Source: Sinohyriopsis cumingii (taxonomy: Eukaryota; Mollusca; Bivalvia; Unionida; Unionidae). Taken from it: a stretch of 64,000 nucleotides of DNA. Of this stretch, positions 27,801 to 42,804 are shown one piece after another (position 1 is the stretch's first letter; every line of letters begins with the position of its first letter). Both the position numbers and the translations under genes were made by a program. The notes below the pieces were generated by a model. The model searched no databases. It was not told where the DNA came from and saw only the letters and a program-made list of their open reading frames with translations. The stretch lies in the NCBI GenBank assembly GCA_028554795.2, contig CM068828.1, positions 10,425,314 to 10,489,313 of the forward strand, written 5' to 3'.

Positions 27801-30800
27801 GACATTCTTTTTCTTTAAATTCCTAACCCTAGGCAAAATGCGAAACTGTATAGCGCCACATTAAAGAAAATAAAAAAATGCTTGCAATTATTTTTTTTTA
27901 TTTTCATATAATTATGTATGATGTTCTGAATAAAATGGTACATTCATATTGCATTAAAGCATGAAAATAAGCTAATTATGATCGGTTTTCTCTTGCTTAC
28001 ATAATTTGCCATGAGGTATGTTTGTGTGAGTAGTGACCTTAATTATGGGGAAATTAGAAGACTTAGAATATAGGAATAGAGTCAACTTAAATTTAAAACT
28101 GTTGCAATAAGTGACAGAAATATATGGTGAAAATGTTTCTTTTCATTTATTTGCAATGAAATAAAAAAAATAAATGATGAGAAAGTGAATTCGCTTCTTC
28201 CATATTAAACAATAGGCAAATATTTTACACTTTGACCTTTGACCTTTATGAAGCTGATGAGTTACCTCCCTTTTCTAATTGTAAAATTCATTGTTGATAT
28301 CTCAGAAATAATTCTGGCTAGTTTCATGTTCCTATCATTCAACATAACATTGGTTGCTATGTTTACAAAATGTAATATGCATTCTTAAAATAGCTCACTT
28401 TTATCATGGGGGCGGTAGGCTGGACTTGTTAGAGACTCTGACACTCATAAATACTGTTCTGTGGGGAAAAAGGCAGGAGAATTATTCATAAGGATTGTTT
28501 CGATGGCTGCGACTTAAATGTTTCAGCCATATAAACATAATTAAATCATAAAAAAATAATACCTACATCTTCTTTATGGTGGCGCTCACCAGATAATATG
28601 TACTTTTGAGAGAGTGACGTATGTAAGGTGAAGTAGTTCGCATTTAAAACATGCACAGTGGAGAGAATGTTTGCATACCTCTATGCTACATTAATGTAAT
28701 GTGGATGATATTTCTTTTGGATATTGTACTTTTGGAAATTTTACATGATTTAAGCACACTGCTAACTAAAATGACTGCTCCCTTGTGTTAAAAAATCAGT
28801 CTGAATTAGTCTAAAGTACACTATACATAGCAGCTATTAAAATAGGGAAAATGAATTTTGCCAGACTAGACAATACCAGCTTCTGAAAGTGCAATGAATG
28901 AATTACCAAATATGTAAAATGTAAAAAAAGTTATCGGCTCTTTTTTATACAATTGACCTCTGAAGTTCAGGAAGTGAAAATGACCAAGTAGAGCTAGCAC
29001 TTTTTTGAAAGGTGCACATTTGAAGTAAGGCCAAGCTGTATACTCTATAACCCATAGTACACCCATCAATCATACACCAAAATAAAGGGAATTAAAGGTT
29101 CTTTGCATTATACCTAAGATATACAAGGTCTTTTTTAAATAGCCAGTATAGCCAGTGAGGAAAGCCGGGGACATTCTTTTTCTTTAAATTCCTAACCCTA
29201 TGCAAAATGTGAAACTGTATAGCGCCACCATAATCACAACATATCCTGTTCATTGAAAACATGGAAAGAGTCAATCGACTGTCACATCGACACCCGTGAG
29301 TACTTCTGTGAGAACCTAATTACATGCCAGCTTTGTTTTGATAAACAACTTGGGGAAGTGTTTGTTGCATTAAAAAATCAATTACAAGAGACCTGGGGTG
29401 CTGAATTAAGGGTCTTGGAGCTGCCTTTGACATAAAGCAAAACAATAACAGACAGCGACGATGATAGTGACTTCGAAGGTTTCAGTGAAACTGATGTCAT
29501 TAATGCCGAGGCTGTTTGGGAGAAATTCATACAGACGCATGGTCCTGAGATGGGCGTTTCTCTTGATGATATGAAGGAGTGGATTTGTGCTGACAATGAT
29601 TGCCCCACAGCCGAATACATGTCAGATGAAACAATAATTATTTCTATAACGAACAAATTTGCAGCAGAAGACGATTCTAACTGGAGTAACACAAGTGTTT
29701 AAAGTGATGCAGACGCATATGCTGCACCACCTCCCCCCTCTGCACAGGAAGCAATCAAATATTTTGATATTGCCATAAGGTGGCTGGAAACCCAAAATGT
29801 TGATTACGTAAAGCTCATGCAGTTGAGAAATCTGAGGGATTTTGCTCGGCAGCAGAGAAACCAAGGAGTAACACAAAAAAAAAATTAACTGATTTTTTCA
29901 AAAAGTGAATTGATATTTGTCAAGCGTGGCACAAACAGCAAGTATTAACTTGTTCTAATTTATGTTGTTTTAAATCTGTAGACCAATTAAATATGTTAGT
30001 ACTGATTAACCCTTGTTTTTTGTTTTCCACTTTACTTCTATCCCATTAAAATCTATCTATCTATCGTTCGATCGACACTGTTTCTCGAAAAGAGTCGATC
30101 TTTTGTATAATAAAAAAACGTCTAATTTGGATCAAACAATAAAACTAGAATGTATCCAATTCAACATAAAAATTAGTTACGTAGTACACAATGTGTGAAG
30201 TGGTTCACATGTTAAGCGAACGGAAACCACGTGGAATAATGTTTTCGATGATCGCCTCAATATACTGTAACTTATCCTGAAATCAATGTTGCCCTATGAG
30301 GAAATAATAAATAAAGTACACTGTTATAAAGAGATATTTATTCACAGTTAATCTCAGCACGATCATAAAATGAGCATTCAACACTATAATCTGCCTACCT
30401 CCCCCCTTATTTTTCCTTTATGTCGTCGATCACTTTATTGGTTTTGGACTTATTTTATAGGTCCCTCGATAACTCGCGCCTCACTTACAGTGCGGTCGAT
30501 GTTTCTGGACCCCGATGTGCGCGAGTTATCGAAGGAGTGGTGTATTACATTACTCTCATATTCTTCTTTAAAGTTTGTGAAATAGTGTTGATTTGTCCTT
30601 TTTTCTGATCTGACATGTTTTGAAGTTAGGAAGATCCATCTGCTCTAACATTTTCCATCATACAACACCCACAAATCACACTGTAATGCATCTTGCTTAT
30701 AATATGGTGCCATTTTCTATAAAACCATAGACCGGTCCGCTACCTAATTTTATTATGAATATAATGAATCTGTTAGGCTAAGTTCAAATTGATGAAACCC

Positions 30801-33800
30801 ATCTGTTTCCTTGGAAATGAAATGGGTTATATATAGTACAGTTTCTATAAATAGAAAACAAGGAAAATTCTTATGCAGCAGTAATGTTTTTAAAGCAGGT
30901 TCTCAAATTTATACGAGTGGAATCAAAGAGATGATATTAAATAATCACACAACATTTTACTGATTTTTATTTATTTTATTTTTTCATTTACCAAAACAGC
31001 GTAATCCATATACTTAAGAACATAAAACATAATTGTTGAAAAAATGGCGTAATGATTATGACAAAACTGTTATGGCTGGCATGTATGCATTTAAGTCTCG
31101 ACGTGAAAGTAACAAATGGTAGTAATATTATTTATCGTAGTGTTTATCTTTTAATATAATCTGAATCCTTAGTGAATCATCCTTTCAAGATCACGAGTAC
31201 TATACTTAATTGGCTACACTCAGAAATGAACATAATGCATAATTAATAAGCGTGACCTCAAGAGATGGCATTGAAAAACTTTGAGACCTCTGTTTTGAGA
31301 AACCTTGACCTTTTCTGCAAGCTGGACATTAATTTGGTCAGTAATTTTTACTGTGTCCTACAGGACTCTTAGGCTAGGGTTTTAATGCATCATTTTTAAT
31401 TTTATTGCATCAGGGACCAACATTTTGCGTTATCGGAAGTCCTGCTGATTACTCAAACAGTTGACATGAAAATGATATAAAATTCTAATTTGCATCACAC
31501 TGGGGTTTGGGGAAACATGGGTGTGATTGCTCCGCAATGAAAGTGCCTTCCCTGAGTCCTAAGTATGTTTCACTGGAAAACCCCATAGCATTAAAGTTGA
31601 CATCAATCTAATAATAATCAAACTATGTCTTATCGACAAATAGAAAACACTTAAAATGTATGGAATTCACTAATTTTCTAGGCCTGAGTGTGTAAGTTTA
31701 CAACAAAAACTAAATGGAAATCACAACAAATGAAGAAAAAAACAAATAATGAAATGAAAATGAATGGAAACAAAATGCAGAATGAAGATAAATGAAATGT
31801 TGTATCGGACCTAGGATCTATTTCTTACCTTTGAAATCCTGATAAAGTCTATTCTGGCCTACTTTACACAAAACAAGCAAGTGTTCAGCCGAAACCAGTG
31901 TCTCACCTGTTTACAAACACCTGCAGGATTCTGACATAATTACCCAAGTATCTGACTGACAAAACTTTAACATTAAACTCAGACACAAAACTTAAACACA
32001 AATTTCAACATTGTTGATGCTAACACTGCAAGCACAAGACAAGAGAATTGCACATTACGCATATCTTGACAAAGTTTGAGAGGACTGGGTGGAGTAATTA
32101 ATGGAGGTGGTGTAGATGAAAACTTTTGTCACTATAGTGAAATAAGCATTAAAGATGTTGTAATATGATAAAAAAATCTTTTGGCAAGCCTACTGTGTAA
32201 TATTTCTATTAGCATACTTTATTTCATCTACAATTTGTACTGAAATCTGCAACCAATTATGTCAGAATCCTGCAGGTGTTTGTACAATTTTCTGTACTAA
32301 GTAAATGATAAAACTGTAAAATTTAGATGCAGCACGTAAGATGAATGATCTTCATAATTTTCTATATTATCTGTACACAATAACCCTGAAAAGTCCAATA
32401 CATAGTATAACATAGTGAAAACTATAACGAAAAAAAAGACTGCATAAACAACCGTTACAAACGAAAATATTGACTCTTGACAAAATTCATAGAAATGATA
32501 ATACAACTGCATGCAAGTTGAGTTAATGTAAATATGTTAGGAATCCTTGACACTTACAGTTACATACTACACTGTCAAGATGTGTTTGGAAAACCTTGCA
32601 ACATAAATATTTAGATAAAGTTCAATAAAAGCATATCTTGCGAATGAAGTAGCCTGGATACTTTATCGAGTTAAATGATCCCTAAGAAAATTATACAAGT
32701 ATCTCAGATTTAATTAAATAACCTGATTAATAACTATGAAATTTTCCAATCAGAATGATGGTGAATGTGACTCTTGAACAGGACAAGCCATGCCAAAGAT
32801 ATTTAATACAAATTTACCTATTGATGATCCTCAACATATCTAAATATATCTCACATACCATTGTATTGAGCACATTCTGATCTCTAATGTCATATATAAA
32901 ACATGTATCGCAAATCTGTTTATGTGAAATGGACTTCAGAGTTTTTCAAACCTCACTGTAGATGCCATCTTGAATATTCTAATATCTGTAAACAAACATC
33001 TTTAACCAATAGTTTGGCACCATATCAATCAATAAATGTTCACAACAAAGCTGTGATGACATACAACTAACAAATAAAATGAGCTAACTCAATTGGTAGC
33101 AATTATTCACATATTTAAAATGCAATCTGTATACTTGGAATTTTTGTCAAATCATCGAGAAAGAATCTTTCTTCCTAACTATCCAAAATCGCAGATAACA
33201 TATTGAATTTCTTTTCTCAAATCCAATAACTTCCAAGTCAATTATCATTTTGTTTTTACAGTAAATCATTTAGTTCAAATTACTGTAATAATTATAAATT
33301 ATGAATTAAAATAATTGCTATGAATATTCATACATTATGTTGGCACACCCCTTAAATATATATTTATATGCAGTTCAATAGTTTAAATTCACTAGTTTAT
33401 ACTTCTCTTTCTTTTTTTTAACTGTCAACAGTTGTTAAAAATAATAAAATGAGTATACATTCAATATTAATTGTTTTGATTATAAATGAAAATTACACAC
33501 TCCCCATCTAAAATAATTGTAATTTTTTTAATAAAAAAGATACTACTGTAGTATCATCAGCTTTTGGTGACGAACGAACAGATAGCCAAATTTCATTGAA
33601 ATATCTTTAAATAACAAAAGCTGCAAAATTATTAAGAAATGTATTGTTGGTTTTAGGTCCATCATAGGGCAAAATAAAACCAGGCATTATACACGACTAA
33701 AATATCTGAAAATGACAAAAGGTTTGTCAACAAGTTATTTTAACTTTGGTTCTAGCAGAGATATCTTGATAGCTTAAACTCTTCTAAAGAGGTTTCAATT

Positions 33801-36800
33801 AGCTTTTTAACTTGGAATAAGTTTCAGTAATTTGTAAAACAATCTGACTGGGGTTGGTACTCTTAGATCTCCAAAGTTATGGGTCAGATCAAAAACTGTA
33901 ATGGCTAGACATATGTATAGCAATGCCACTGCACCCCATCGTAAGCGTGCAAGTCAAAAGTGTGCAGCGAAATATGCCCATTAAATGCACGCCATCAAAA
34001 GCATGCAGCATAAACTATAAGCCTGTAATCTTATTATGACTTTGATTGATAAATGTCTCATTTCGAATGAAATACACTAATAGTTTGAATCACTGTTTCC
34101 AGTGAGCAGACATCAAAGTGTGTACACTCGCAATATTGAGTAGAAATTAATAGTTTGAATCACTGTTTCCAGTAAGCAGACATCAAAGTGTGTACACTCG
34201 CAATATTGAGTAGAAATAAAGTAATAGTTTGAATCACTGTTTCCAGAGAGAAGACATCAAAGTGTGTACACTCTTAATACTGAGTAGAAATAAAGTAATA
34301 GTTTGAATCACTGTTTCCAGTAAGCAGGCATCAAAGTGTGTACACTCTTAATATTGAGTAGAAATAAAGTAATAGTTTGAATCACTGTTTCCAGTAAGCA
34401 GACATCAAAGTGTGTACACTCTTAATACTGAGTAGAAATAAAGTAGTAGTTTGAATCACTGTTTCCAGTGAGCAGACATCAAAGTGTGTACACTTTTAAT
34501 ACTGAGTAGAAATAAAGCAACAGTTTGAATCACTGTTTCCAGTGAAGAGACATCAAAGTGTGTACACTCTTAATACTGAGTAGAAATAAAGTAATAGTTT
34601 GAATCACTGTTTCCAGTGAACAGACATCAAAGTGTGTACTCTTAATATTGAGTAGATATAAAGTAATAGTTTGAATCACTGTTTCCAGTGAGCAGACATC
34701 AAAGTGTGTACACTCTTAATACTGAGTACAAATAAACTAATACAGTAAAACCTGTTATGAGAGACCGCCCCTTCTGCCAACCAAAAGCGGTCTCTCAAGA
34801 CAGGTGGTCTCTCATAAGAGGTGTGTGAAAATGGACTGGTTTTCAGGGTCAATAGTTAGCATTGTTGAAAAATAAATAATACCCATACTCACTGTACATG
34901 CATCATATCCTTTATTCATGAATCTTGTTAAATATTGCATGCATTCCTCTCAAAATATCTTTATATAATAAAGATATACATCTATCAAACAACGAGAATA
35001 AAATTTATATTTCAACATCACATTAATATGTACAAAAAATGAACAGTTAGATATGATGTATATATCTTATTTTATACACTTATTCACTTGTTTTTTTAAA
35101 AGAAATCCATTATACTTCTTTGTTGACATGTTTTACTCAGCTATTTGGTCTGAACATGTATCTCAATTATTGCCTTTTCCGGAATCAACTTTCCACTTAC
35201 TGGTATGTTTTTACTCCTTGCAACACAAAACCATTCCCATACTCGCTCGTTCAGATCTCTGTAAACTGTCCGTCGTGCCATGGCATATTTCCTCTGTGCT
35301 TGTGCACCTTTCTGCCATTCGTTTCTAATGGACTTCTTGTCTTTGATTACATTTTGAACTTGCGTTTTACCGACGCTTAAGCTGACTACTATTTTGCGAG
35401 TGGTCTCGCCTTTTTCATTTCTTTCAATGACATTAATCCTTTCTTCCAGTGTTAAAATGTTTCTTTTTTTCAGGGGAGATTCTGCCGTTGTTATTAGTGT
35501 TGACGTTATAAAGACTATCGGTTTTGATCAGGTTTTGGGGAATTGTAGAATAAATATATATTATGTACCAATGAATGAAACCAAAAGACATAATTAACTC
35601 ATCAAGAAACAATACATTTATTCTGAGACGAAGTTTAAATCAACAGCGTTATAGCTCGATAAACAAATGTTCCGACCATCTGCACCCACGTAAACAGATT
35701 GTGGCTTGGTGAAACACTAACAAAAGAAATAAAAAATAATTTTTAAAAAATCCGGAAATGATTCTCACTTACTAGTATTAAAGACAATGAGCTCATTCAC
35801 CCTCCAGGCATTATGGATTAACTGGAAAGCAAACGACGTACTCAAACCAACACTGAAGCCCTTTCAAACGATTTCTCACTTGGACATAAGGACTACCGGC
35901 GTTTTGTGAGTTTTCATAAAGATAAAGAAAAAAATACAAACCTCTAAATTGACTGCGTATATCCATCATTACTCCCTTTAATGTTACTCTTACTGGCTAT
36001 TCACATGACTTCGGCACTACAATGGCGGTTAGTGACATGTACTTTAGTCTGGTTTACTGCAGTTTACAAATGACACCGTACGCTGGAGTTGTAAATTTCA
36101 CAAAACTGGTACTGTAGCAAGACAAATTATTTGTAAATACTTTATTAGAGCAATCTTTGCTATTTATGCAGTCTTTGTTACAAAGGATTAAATGATGGTT
36201 AGAGGTGTTTATCCCGATATATGGTTGTTCAACTATAGTGTTATTTAATGTGTACTTTGTTTGCATACTACATTTATCCCGAGCTCTAGTGTTTACAAAG
36301 GATTAAGTTAAGGTCAGTGGTGTCAATCTGTTTTGATTTTTTGGCGATGCGGTCGTTCATAGCAGTGTCAAAATGCATATTTTGCCAAGAAATCGCGGTC
36401 GCTGGTCGCGTTCAGCAGGTGGTCGTCCATAACAGAGCGTTTATATAGTAAAATCGATCCGTGCATTACGATTGTGGTCAGAAATGACAGGTGGTCGCTC
36501 ATAGCAGAGGTCGCTCATGACAGGTTTTACTGTAGTTTGAATCAGTTTCCAGTGAACAGACATCAAAGTGTGTACACTCTTAATACTGAGTAGAAATAAA
36601 GTAATAGTTTGAATCACTTTTTCCAGTGAAAAGACACGAAAGTGTGTACACTCTTAATATTGAGTAGATATAAAGTAATAGTTTCAATCACTGTTTCCAG
36701 TGAGCAGACATCAAAGTGTGTACACTCTTAATACTGAATAGAAATAAAGTAATAGTTTGAATCACTGTTTCCAGTGAGCAGACATCAAAGTGTGTACACT

Positions 36801-39800
36801 CTTAATACTTAGTTGAAATAAACTAGTAGTTTGAATCACTGTTTCCAGTGAGCAGACATCAAAGTGTGTACACTCTTAATACGGAGTAGAAATAAAGTAG
36901 TAGTTTGAATCACTGTTTCCAGTGAACAGACATCAAAGTGTGTACACTCTTAATACTGAGTAGAAATAAAGTAGTAGTTTGAATCACTGTTTCCAGTGAA
37001 CAGACATCAAAGTGTGTACACTCTTAATACTGAGTAGAAATAAAGTAATAGTTTGAATCAATGTTTCCAATGAGCAGACATCAAAGTGTGTACACAAATA
37101 ATATTGAGTACAAATAAACTAATAGTTTGAATCAATGTTTCCAATGAGCAGACATCAAAGTGTGTACACTCTTAATACTGAGTAGAAATAAAGTAGTAGT
37201 TTGAATCACTGCTTCCAGTAAGCAGACATCAAAGTGTGTACACTCTTAATACTGAATAGACATAAAGTAATAGTTTGAATCACTGTTTCCAGTGAGCAGA
37301 CATCAAAGTGTGTACACTCTTAATACACTGTACTGAGTAGAAATAAAGTAATAGTTTGAATCTCTGTTTCCAGTGAACAGACATCAAAGTGTGTACTCTT
37401 AATATTGAGTAGATATAAAGTAATAGTTTGAATCACTGTTTCCAGTGAGCAGACATCAAAGTGTGTACACTCTTAATACTGAGTAGAAATAAAGTAGTAG
37501 TTTGAATCACTGTTTCCAGAGAGAAGACATCAAAGTGTGTTCACTCTTAATACTGAGTAGAAATAAACTAGTAGTTTGAATCACTGTTTCCAGTGAGCAG
37601 ACATCAAAGTGTGTACACTCTTAATACTGAGTAGAAATAAACTAGTAGTTTGAATCACTGTTTCCAGTGAGCAGACATCAAAGTGTGTACACTCTTAATA
37701 CTGAGTTGAAATAAACTAGTAGTTTGAATCACTGTTTCCAGTGAACAGACATCAAAGTGTGTACACTCTTAATACTGAGTAGAAATAAAGTAATAGTTTG
37801 AATCACTGTTTCCAGTGAGCAGACATCAAAGTGTGTACACTCTTAATACTGAGTAGAAATAAAGTAATAGCTTGAATCACTGTTTCCAGTGAGCAGACAT
37901 CAAAGTGTGTACACTCTTAATACTGAGTAGATATAAAGTAATAGTTTGAATCACTGTTTCCAGAGAGCAGACATCAAAGTGTGTACACTCTTAATACTGA
38001 ATAGAAATAAAGTAATAGTTTGAATCACTGTTTCCAGTGTGCAGACATCAAAGTGTGTACACTCTTAATACTGAGTAGAAATAAAGTAATAGTTTGAATC
38101 ACTGTTTCCAGAGAGAAGACATCAAAGTGTGTACACTCTTAATATTGAGTAGAAATAAACTAGTAGTTTGAATCACTGTTTCCAGTAAGCAGACATCAAA
38201 TTGTGTACACTCTTAATATTGAGTAGATATAAAGTAATAGTTTGAATCACTGTTTCCAGTAAGCAGACATCAAAGTGTGTACACTCTTAATATTGAGTAG
38301 ATATAAAGTAATAGTTTGAATCACTGTTTCCAGAGAGAAGACATCAAAGTGTGTACACTTTTAATACTGAGAAGAAATAAACTAGTAGTTTGAATCACTG
38401 TTTCCAGTAAGCAGACATCAAATTGTGTACACTCTTAATATTGAGTAGATATAAAGTAATAGTTTGAATCACTGTTTCCAGTGAGCAGACATCAAAGTGT
38501 GTATACTCTTAATATTGAGTAGAAATAAAGTTTCAATCACTGTTTTCATTGAGCAGACATCAAGGTGCATATTTACGTACCATTAATCAAATATCTGTGC
38601 GGAATCGCATATAACATTGCAATCTGAAAAATGATAGACTTAAGAAAATGAAAATCATATTAATTTTTATAATTGCTTTGCCTTGTCAGTTTGTCTTAAT
38701 TATGCACATAAGGTTGCATCTTGAACAGTGATAGAAATAATACACTGAAACTCATGTTAATAATATTAAACATTTTTAAATAGCAAATATATGCTTATTT
38801 ATTTGACATAATAACTGTTATAATTTATGCCTTGTGCGCTTTTGTCGGTGCACTTTTGATCTGTGCGCTAACAACAGGACACCCAATGCCACAATGTGTA
38901 TACCAGACTTGAGACAGATACATATAAAGTGATGAATTTGTATTACCAAGCTAAGACAGGTGAGACAATAACCTAATTTGAATAATATGTCAATGAAAAT
39001 GATGCTATCTTGACATATGAGGTACAGTAATATCATGAAAGCTGGATAAGAAATTATGGAAATCTACTTATGGGCTTGATGTCTCATGGATAACAGTTTC
39101 TAACCAATCATACTGACATCAATTTAATTAAAGAGGAACAAATACAATTAAACCTGTCTTAAAAGCCCACCTATTGGGAATTAGAAAAATGTCCTCTCAA
39201 GACAGTTGGTTGCTAAATATAGGTCAGCTTATTTCTACAACAATGAAGTATGCAGGACTTTAAAAGAGTGGCTCTTTAAGACATCTGTCTGCTTGATACA
39301 GGGCAAATTCAACTGTAAATATATGTTGTTGTTTTGGGTTGAGTTTAACATCATTTTTCAGCACAAGATAGACTATACAAGGCAGCCAGTATCACTTGTG
39401 GAAGACAAACCTGGGAAAACCGAGCCAGATACTCAAACCCATGTTTTAAAGAAGTGAGATGGCAGTGATTGGTAAAGGAGAGCGCAGGCAACAACTCTGC
39501 CACCCGGGGCCCCATAAATGTAAAATTTAAATTTGTCTCTTGATATACAAGTTCCTAAGTGAGGTGAGGAAGGGTGTGACAGGAAATGAATGTCCAACAA
39601 TTTGTTCAAAAGTGTAAATATATCCTTTGATACTGTTTGTACAGTACTCTTGTTACATCCAAATGTTTCTGGATCTATAAAAATAGAATCAAACTTGTAT
39701 ATTATAACGACCTTGGAAAAATGGCCTCATAAGACATACCTACTCAATACATGCTCATTTCTACTAACTTCTGCTGCACGGGCTTCAAGAATTTGGCTGT

Positions 39801-42763
39801 TTAGGATAGGAGACTGTTTAATAGAAATGACAATTAAGACAGATTTACATGTATTTTCTTAGTATGGTTGTTTCTTGTAACAAACCGTTCTAAAGACGCA
39901 AGATTGTGCAGCGTTCACAGCAAATACTTAACATAGTCTATATAGTCACAAATTTCATTAAAAAAAGAACAACTGTTCATTAAATCTGGTAGAATTACCT
40001 TCCTTCTGTATCTTTCTTTTTCCACCATTTCCCTCAGTCTCTGGTTCTCCGCCTGAAGATTGGTATCAGAGCGGGGTATGTTGATGCTTTCAGAGAAGAC
40101 ATGAGATGAAAAGAAACTGGGGAAGTTTTCATACAACTCGGACACTTCATCCTGGGGATTACTGTAGAAAGGGATAAATAGTATTAAATACTGTCAATTA
40201 ACATTAATTATCTCCATGTTCCTTTACAAAGTATTGTGATCACCCTATCTGTCCATATATTCATTTGACTGTAACTAAACTGATGTGTGGAAATTCACCA
40301 AACTTAGTACACGAGTCACCTTTGAAGAAACACTTCACCCGAAATAAGCCTTGAATAATTCCTGCTCTGAACTTTGTGTGATATTTTGCTACAAATATTG
40401 AACAGTGTGCAAGACTTGCAGGGCAATGTCAGAAAGAAAAAAAATCACTGCATTTATGTCTTGGATATAGTTTTCATGGATTGTCAAAAGCTGTCACGTT
40501 GCAACAGAGAAGACCCAAACAACTATTCTGATTGCAAACATGGATGTAATGGAAATTAAATACAGTGGTGGCAGCGGGGTTGGTTGTTGATGTTTTAAAA
40601 GCTGCACATTAATTTCTTAATTATGTTGCAAACTTCAAACCAGCAATTTAACAATTAATGAAATGTCACTTGCATGAGAAATTTGGCAATCCCTGAAATG
40701 TTTTGAGCACATATGTTGTAGATATCGAAATATATACTGCAAAACATACTCTAAAGTGATGTATACCAAGATGATTTACTGATTTTCACATGCTCTCACC
40801 TGATTTTTTGGACTTTAATAAAGTTGTGGAGAACAAAACAGATGAATAATCAAGCCATTTCTGTATAATGCTTACTGCCCTCTGGGGAAAGGTTTTCCCA
40901 TTTTATGAAAGCTTTACTGAAGATCTGCAGCAATACAGCTTCAAATTGTTTTATTGTGCCAAATGTTAAAGTTGGCTTGTGGAAAGAGTCAGAAACAGAA
41001 ATAGACTTAATAATAAAAGAAAATACTGAGCATTTCAAACAAAAAAGTAGATTCCAGTAATCTAAATATTCTTATATCATGCTAAGCTCTGATACTGACA
41101 AAAACACTTGTGAAGTTTAGCATACAGAGCTTAAGAAAGTAGTAAAAAGAGTAAAAACAGAATGGCTAACAGATGAGGAAACCAATGATGATGACAAACA
41201 GCAGAAATCTATATTAAAGATTGATACAGTGTACTGAAGGTAATGGCGATCTTACTCTTTTCTTATTCCTCAACTTCCATCCCAATTTTAGTCAATGAAC
41301 ATGTCAAATGTTTATATATCTATTATTTTCCAGGTCCTTATTTTTCTTTCATTTGTCACCAGAATAAATCGATGTGTCTTATCCTAAGATGTAATTCTGA
41401 ACACTGCCAACAGTAGTGCAGTGCATATACAGCGTATTACTCGGCTTACAATTCATAACAGTTATCTGCATTTATAAATTTGTCCTGCAGAAGATCAAAG
41501 GTTTCTTCAGTATGTACTCTGATGAACACACACACACTATGATAAACCAGACATCAGCCATAGGATATTTCAAACAGTCTTCAATTTGCTGTTTTCCATT
41601 AAACTGTTAAATAACCACCTTAAGGAAGTAAAACTCAAAGGTATTAAAGGGTCTAGTTTACAGACTGTTTCTTTGTCGGACAATCAGCAAAGATGTAGCT
41701 GACAAAGCTTAACTGACTGGTAACTAGCTCTAGTTTACACATTGTTTCTTTGTTGGATTTGGAATCTTCTTTGCCATGTGTTTATCCTCTATAATGCCCA
41801 CACCAAGAATATAACTGATTCTTCAGTTTGTGTAGCTAAAGGCTGGCTTAAAACAAACAGCCTATATTACCAATAACAAACAGAGTAACTCACTATTCAT
41901 TGGCTGATCATATTAACACTAAAGCAGGATGAAATCAGGACCCATAAAGATAAATTTTCTGGTACATTTAATAATTATGCATATCACAGTTTATTTTTGG
42001 CAACTTGTTGTTTTAAAATAAAATAAACGTTACTCAATATAGTTCTTACATATGCAACTATGCAAATAAATTACTTTCATAAAAAGACACATTTAAACAA
42101 TACTTTGAAATATTTAAACCAAAGTATAATGTTATAAAAGAATTTTGCAAAAGAACATTTTTAAAGTATATATGTTATCTACAAAAAGCATTTAAAAAAA
42201 TTTCTATGCATAAAAATACCGCAACAAAAAACACATAAACATAATTTATGCCTCATTATTTTAAATGAAATTACTCAAAACTGACATAAATAAAAATGCA
42301 TGAAAAATGTGAAATCATTAATTTCATCAATATTTTACACTGCAGCTTCTGAACAAATGGAACACGGTTTATACAGCACCAAAAGTTTTTTTCATGGACT
42401 TTTCAAGGTGTTTTCAAGTTTTCAAGCATTATTTTTCTGACAGAAATTGAAATTTCTCCACACCGTTCCAGTGGTCTAAGTGGTCAAAGCATCTGCCTTG
42501 GATGTGGGAGGCTGTGGGTTGGAACCCAGGCACAGTCATACCAAAGATTTATAAATAAAAATGGAACTAGCAGCTGCCTTGCTTGGCACTCAGCATTAAG
42601 AGGCTAGTGTAAAAGCCTGGTGTCAGGATAATGTGACTAGGTGGGACATGATGCCATGTGTCTGCTGCAAGATACTCCAGTGCTCGATATCACTTTAAAC
42701 TGCCACACTGCAAACATCATAGTGATATGACTCAAACTGTTAAAGCCGCATTATCAATCCAAA

Positions 42764-42804
<41 letters not shown>

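Larger units (their letters stand above)
26356..30542 (+). mobile_element. Tigger/pogo-like element with transposase remnant and nested repeats
   Basis: TIRs are CACCGCTCCCTCGATAACTC at the left and GAGTTATCGAAGGAGTGGTG at the right, flanked by TA. Subterminal repeats CACTTATAACGCAGTGTC and CTCACTTACAGTGCGGTC match those of the element at 19889-21707. A pogo-type transposase C-terminal remnant lies at 29260-29888. About 2 kb (27210-29228) is foreign: two 650-bp direct repeats with a 719-bp spacer. Without that insert the element would be about 2.2 kb. Confidence 0.88.
38566..39998. other. Intron sequence before exon D, with degenerate elements
   Basis: No coding signal. It contains a degenerate Tigger-like element and a SINE, listed separately. 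Confidence 0.6.

Noticed and set aside
27210-29228. Confident call of an LTR retrotransposon
   Set aside because: No primer-binding site, polypurine tract, gag/pol or direct target-site duplication was seen, so it is left as an open finding.
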